Below, in pieces: positions 60,648 to 64,000 of a stretch of 64,000 nucleotides of DNA. Source of the stretch: Candidatus Paraburkholderia kirkii (GTDB lineage Bacteria > Pseudomonadota > Gammaproteobacteria > Burkholderiales > Burkholderiaceae); assembly GCA_001189345.1 (NCBI GenBank), contig LFKV01000037.1:28544-92543 (forward strand), in the 5' to 3' direction. Each line of letters opens with the position of its first letter. The stretch's first letter is position 1. The notes beneath the pieces were generated by a model. The model searched no databases. It worked only from the letters and a program-made list of their open reading frames with translations, and was not told the origin of the DNA. The position numbers and the translations under genes are program-made.

Positions 60648-61034
60648 ATGGCTAAAAGACGGTCCTCCACGAACCGCAACGTGCAGATTGCGGATCAGAT
60701 CCAGCGCGATCTCTCGGAGCTGATGCGCGAGGTGAAAGACCCGCGCATCGGCCTCGTGACGATTCAAAGCGTCGAACTCACGCCCGACTACGCGCACGCG
60801 AAGGTCTATTTCACGACGCTCACGGGCGATCCGAAGGCGACCGAGGAAGGCCTGAACCACGCGGCCGGGCATCTGCACAATCTGCTGTTCAAGCGCCTGC
60901 ACATCCACACGGTGCCGACGCTGCATTTCCACTACGACAAGATGATCGAGAAGGCCGTCGAAATGTCGCGCCTGATCGACGAAGCGAATGCGACGCGCGC
61001 GAAGGACGCAGACGACGACCAGGAAGGCGCGTAA
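60648..61034 (+). CDS. rbfA: Ribosome-binding factor A
   Basis: Cold-adaptation and 16S rRNA maturation factor. 128 residues with the KH-like fold: [61 protein letters not shown] ribosome site before ATG 60648. Intact; truB begins three bases after its stop. Confidence 0.95.
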   Translation: MAKRRSSTNRNVQIADQIQRDLSELMREVKDPRIGLVTIQSVELTPDYAHAKVYFTTLTGDPKATEEGLNHAAGHLHNLLFKRLHIHTVPTLHFHYDKMIEKAVEMSRLIDEANATRAKDADDDQEGA

Positions 61035-61037
61035 GCA

Positions 61038-61976
61038 ATGAGCGGTTCGGAGAAACAGGCGCGGCCGAAGATTCCGCGCCGTGCGCTGGCCGGCGTGCTT
61101 TTGCTGGACAAGCCGCTGGGCCTGTCTAGCAACGATGCGCTCACCAGGGCGAAACGGCTCTATCTGGCGAAGAAGGCGGGCCACACGGGCACGCTCGATC
61201 CGCTCGCGACAGGTCTCTTGCCGCTGTGCTTCGGCGAGGCGACGAAGTTCTCGCAGGATTTGCTCGACGCCGACAAGACCTACGAAGCGACGATGCGTCT
61301 CGGCATTCGCACGACGACCGGCGATGCCGAAGGCGAGGCGTTGGAGACGCGCGACGTCGCGTGCGACGAAGCTGCTGTCATTGAAGCGATGAAACGTTTC
61401 CTCGGCGACATCGTGCAGGTTCCACCGATGTACTCGGCATTGAAGCTCGACGGCAAGCCGCTCTACGAATACGCGCGCGTGGGTCAGACGGTCGAGCGCG
61501 AAGGCCGACAGGTGACGATTCACGCGTTGCAGATGATCGCGTGCGCGCTGCCGCTCGTGATCTTCCGCGTGACGTGCAGCAAGGGTACGTATGTGCGCAC
61601 GCTGGCCGAGGACATCGGCGAGGCGCTGGGTTGCGGCGCGCATCTGACGGCGCTGCGGCGCGCCGGTGTGGGCGCGCTCACGCTCGAGCACGCGGTCACG
61701 CTGGATGAACTCGCGAACCTGAGCGAAGAGGAGCGCGACGCACGGCTTCGACCCGTCGATGCGCTCCTGTCGACCTTCCCCGCCGTTCAATTGAACGACG
61801 AAGCGACCAAGCGCTTTCTGCACGGCCAGCGTCTGCGGCTCGCGGACATCGCGACGGCGCGCATCGAAGCCGGCCGCGTGCGCGTCTATGCGCAGGAAGG
61901 CGGCCGATTGCTGGGCGTGGCGAAGGCGGGCGAGGGCGTGCTCGCACCGGAACGGTTGATCGTTACGGCTCAATAA
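61038..61976 (+). CDS. truB: tRNA pseudouridine-55 synthase
   Basis: Makes pseudouridine 55 in the T loop of tRNAs. 312 residues: GVLLLDKPLGLSSNDALTRA, catalytic Asp in KKAGHTGTLDPLATGLLPLC, PPMYSALKLDGKPLYEYAR and CSKGTYVRTLAEDIGEALGC; C-terminal PUA-like domain. Intact. An IS66 element begins 20 bases after the stop. Confidence 0.96.
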   Translation: MSGSEKQARPKIPRRALAGVLLLDKPLGLSSNDALTRAKRLYLAKKAGHTGTLDPLATGLLPLCFGEATKFSQDLLDADKTYEATMRLGIRTTTGDAEGEALETRDVACDEAAVIEAMKRFLGDIVQVPPMYSALKLDGKPLYEYARVGQTVEREGRQVTIHALQMIACALPLVIFRVTCSKGTYVRTLAEDIGEALGCGAHLTALRRAGVGALTLEHAVTLDELANLSEEERDARLRPVDALLSTFPAVQLNDEATKRFLHGQRLRLADIATARIEAGRVRVYAQEGGRLLGVAKAGEGVLAPERLIVTAQ

Positions 61977-62096
61977 AAGCAAAAGCCCGGAAATTCGTAA
62001 GCGCTCGATCTGTACCGTTGTCTCGTTCTAGGTAGAAGATGCAATCATCAGCCGCAACGGACGCGATTGACCGACAGTGTCCACGAACTGCGGAGA

Positions 62097-62503
62097 ATGG
62101 ACACAGTGTCTCAGACAGTCGAATTGCCGGCCAAGCGCCAGAACCGGCGGCATCCGTTGGAATGGAAACGAACGGTCGTCGAGCAGACATTTGAACCAGG
62201 AGCCTCGGTCGCTCGGGTCGCCCGCGACAACAACGTCAATGCCAACCAGGTATGGGCGTGGCGCAAACTGTACGCGCAGGGCCTGCTGGTCGAAGATGCT
62301 CAGACGCAGGCCATGTTGCCTGTTGTTGTCGATGTTCAGCCCGATCGGGCAACTGACCATCTGCCGGATTCGACGAAGTTGTGCAGGCCGCTCCAGTTAC
62401 TACGAGCGGCAGGATTGAGCTTCAGCACGGCAATACTTCCGTCCGGATAGAAGGCACGCCCGACGCGACGATCTTGCGCCTGGTACTCGAGCGGCTTCTC
62501 TGA
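62097..62503 (+). pseudogene. tnpA: IS66 TnpA, frameshifted
   Basis: Helix-turn-helix accessory protein of IS66. From ATG 62097 it reads MDTVSQTVELPAKRQNRRHP and NVNANQVWAWRKLYAQGLL. A frame change between about 62350 and 62400 separates it from the normal end GRIELQHGNTSVRIEGTPDA, whose stop overlaps the tnpB start. Confidence 0.8.
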
Positions 62504-62850
62504 TGATCGGCCTGCCTGCAAATACGCGGATCTGGATCGCCGCAGGCGTCACTGACATGTGATCCGGCTTTAATGCGCTTGCAGCGAAGGTGCAGACAGT
62601 GCTTGAGAAGGATCCGTACGGTGGCCAGGTTTTTATCTTCAGAGGGCGCCGTGGTGACCTTATGAAGGCGTTGTACTGGAGCGATGGCGGCCTATGTCCG
62701 TTTGCAAAGCGCCTTGAGAAAGGACGTTTTGCATGGCCACGTGCTGACACTGGTGTTGTGGCGCTGACAACGGCTCAACTGGCGCTGCTTCTCGAAGGGT
62801 TTGACTGGCGCGAACCGATCGAGGCAGCACGCCCGCGCAGCGCTTTGTAA
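62503..62850 (+). pseudogene. tnpB: IS66 TnpB with internal opal stop
   Basis: IS66 Orf2 protein, 115 codons. MIGLPANTRIWIAAGVTDM is followed by TGA at 62560-62562 where the family has arginine (TDMR), then SGFNALAAKVQTVLEKDPYG, QVFIFRGRRGDLMKALYWSD and ALLLEGFDWREP in the same frame. CGA to TGA is one transition. Confidence 0.85.
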
Positions 62851-62901
62851 ACGTCAGTTACCTGATGATCCGCGTGCAGCAGACAGTCGTAAACTGCTGC
62901 C

Positions 62902-63910
62902 ATGGATCTGACCGGTAGCGACCTGCCCGACGACATCGATGATCTGAAGCTGAGGATCGCGAAGTTGCGTCGCATGCAGTTCGGTCGCAATCATCTGGAA
63001 CGCGAAGAGCGCATGCACCGTCCGGCCGAAGAACGTTGCCCCGGCTGCGGTGGCACGCTCAAGCCACTGGGCGAAGACATATCCGAGCAGCTCGAATCCA
63101 AACTCGCCTGTTCGTGCTGTGACTGCATCGTGCAGGCTGCCGCGCCGAGTCGTCCAATTGACCGGGGCCTTCCTGGGCCTGCATTGCTCGCACATATCGC
63201 GACATCGAAGTTTGCCTATCACATCCCGCTCTATCGGCAATCTGTCATGTACGCGCGCGATGGCGTCGAGATTGAGTCGGGCACCATGTGCCACTGGCTG
63301 GGCAGCCAGACATGGCTGCTCGATCCGCTGGTGGACGCAGTGCGCCGCTATGCGCTCGGTGGCACCAAGGTTCACGCCGACGACACGCCGTTGCCAGTGC
63401 TCGCGCCGGGCAATGGCAAGACGAAGACGGGGCGGCTCTGGGTATATGTGCGCGATGATTGGCCCAGTGGTTCGACTGAGGCTCCAGCAGTCTGGTTCGC
63501 TGATACACCGGATCGTCGCGGCGAACATCCGCAGCGACACCTTGCCAGCTTCAAGGGCGTACTGCAGGCTGACGCGTTTGCCGGCTACGCGGAACTCTAC
63601 GCCGGTGGTCAGATCCGGGAAGCTGCGTGCCTGGCACATGCACGTCGAAAGCTGCACGATCTGCACGCTGTGCGACCGTCGTCGATTACCAACGAAGCAC
63701 TCGAGCGCTTTGGCGCGCTCTATGGCATAGAGGAACACATTCACGGCAAGCCTCCGGGGGAACGGCTGCGAGTTCGCCAGACGCAGGCGGTGCCGCTGCT
63801 TGAGGATATGAAGCGGTGGTTCGAAGCGACGATTCTCACACTCTCCGCGAAATCGGACACCACCAAGGCGATCCAGTACTCGTTGAATCGCTGGCCTGTG
63901 CTGTCTACTA
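62902..63910 (+). pseudogene. tnpC: IS66 TnpC transposase, internally deleted and interrupted
   Basis: From ATG 62902 the N-terminal part (IAKLRRMQFGRN) jumps to HRPAEERCPGCGGTLKPLG, skipping roughly 50-60 residues of the family. The zinc-finger and catalytic region follow: GPALLAHIATSKFAYHIPLY, GTKVHADDTPLPVLAPG, LQADAFAGYAELY, EAACLAHARRKLHDLH. The frame is cut at 63910, after IQYSLNRWPVLS, by an IS630 insertion at a TA. Confidence 0.85.
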
Positions 63911-64000
63911 CTGCGCTGCGTCATTGAATTAGCACCTGTCTGTGTTCAGATACAGGTCATGGGTCAAAATGAACCTGACAGATATCGAACGTGAGCAACT
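63911..64000 (+). mobile_element. Second IS630 copy, left end only
   Basis: Begins with the inverted repeat CTGCGCTGCGTCATTGAATT after a TA at 63909-63910. The next 70 bases match the start of the IS630 at 45603-46716 almost base for base, including the transposase start ATG 63969 (MNLTDIEREQ). It lies in opposite orientation to the first copy and continues beyond the window. Confidence 0.9.

Larger units (their letters stand above)
61997..64000 (+). mobile_element. Degenerate IS66-family element, interrupted and running off the window
   Basis: Left end GTAAGCGCTCGATC at 61997 is the IS66 terminal GTAAGCG. It carries the three-gene tnpA-tnpB-tnpC set, each damaged, and an IS630 copy inserted at 63911 inside tnpC. 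The right end is outside the window. The target site is immediately after truB, in or next to its terminator (AAAAGCCCGG). Confidence 0.85.

Overview
The window is GC-rich chromosomal DNA from a beta-proteobacterium of the Burkholderiaceae, most like Burkholderia, Paraburkholderia or Caballeronia. The basis is gene content and order: dat-dacC, birA-coaX-rfaE2, the flhDC/motAB/che block, scpB-rluB, rimP-nusA-infB-rbfA-truB, and families such as PhaM, DUF2844, DUF3443 and DUF1840. No tRNA, rRNA, CRISPR array or prophage is visible.

The striking property is genome decay. Between 25 and 30 of about 70 genes carry frameshifts, internal stops, internal deletions or fused remnants. Housekeeping genes are essentially clean (dacC, birA, coaX, rfaE2, argS, dsbA, rluB, rimP, nusA, infB, rbfA, truB). 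Damage falls on catabolism, regulators, lipid transport, motility and chemotaxis, and there are IS5, IS630 and IS66 elements, one nested in another. This pattern suggests a host-restricted lineage in reductive evolution; leaf-nodule symbionts of the Caballeronia/Burkholderia group are an inferred, unproven match. A poorly polished assembly could add to the count but would not explain why housekeeping genes are spared.

Layout. 1-8.1 kb: D-amino-acid aminotransferase (partial), dacC, a hydrolase/ferredoxin pair, a VanZ protein, and a Mla/Pqi-type lipid ABC operon whose ATPase and permease are broken. 8.3-12.4 kb: HigA antitoxin with a toxin fossil, birA, coaX, rfaE2 and a ferritin-like protein. 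12.8-18.9 kb: a decayed stretch (MerR regulator, phaM, enoyl-CoA hydratase, fumarylacetoacetate hydrolase, an intact IclR regulator, and a fusion of a DUF3108 gene with an aldo/keto reductase). 19-26 kb: an rpsU copy without a normal start codon, two paralogous unknown genes, tag, a kinase, an intact HAD phosphatase, aqpZ, and a glycosyltransferase.

26.8-38.4 kb: the flagellar/chemotaxis block. flhD and flhC are wrecked, an IS5 element sits before motA, and motA, one cheY, cheA, tsr and cheB are broken. cheW is missing. motB, cheR, cheD, cheY2 and cheZ remain open. 38.6-47.5 kb: DUF2844 and DUF3443 proteins, a short-chain dehydrogenase, dsbA, a SPOR protein, argS, DUF1840, an intact IS630 and a ydcF pseudogene. 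47.7-51.8 kb: small and broken genes. 52.2-62 kb: scpB, rluB and the rimP-nusA-infB-rbfA-truB translation cluster. 62-64 kb: a degenerate IS66 element interrupted by a second IS630 copy.
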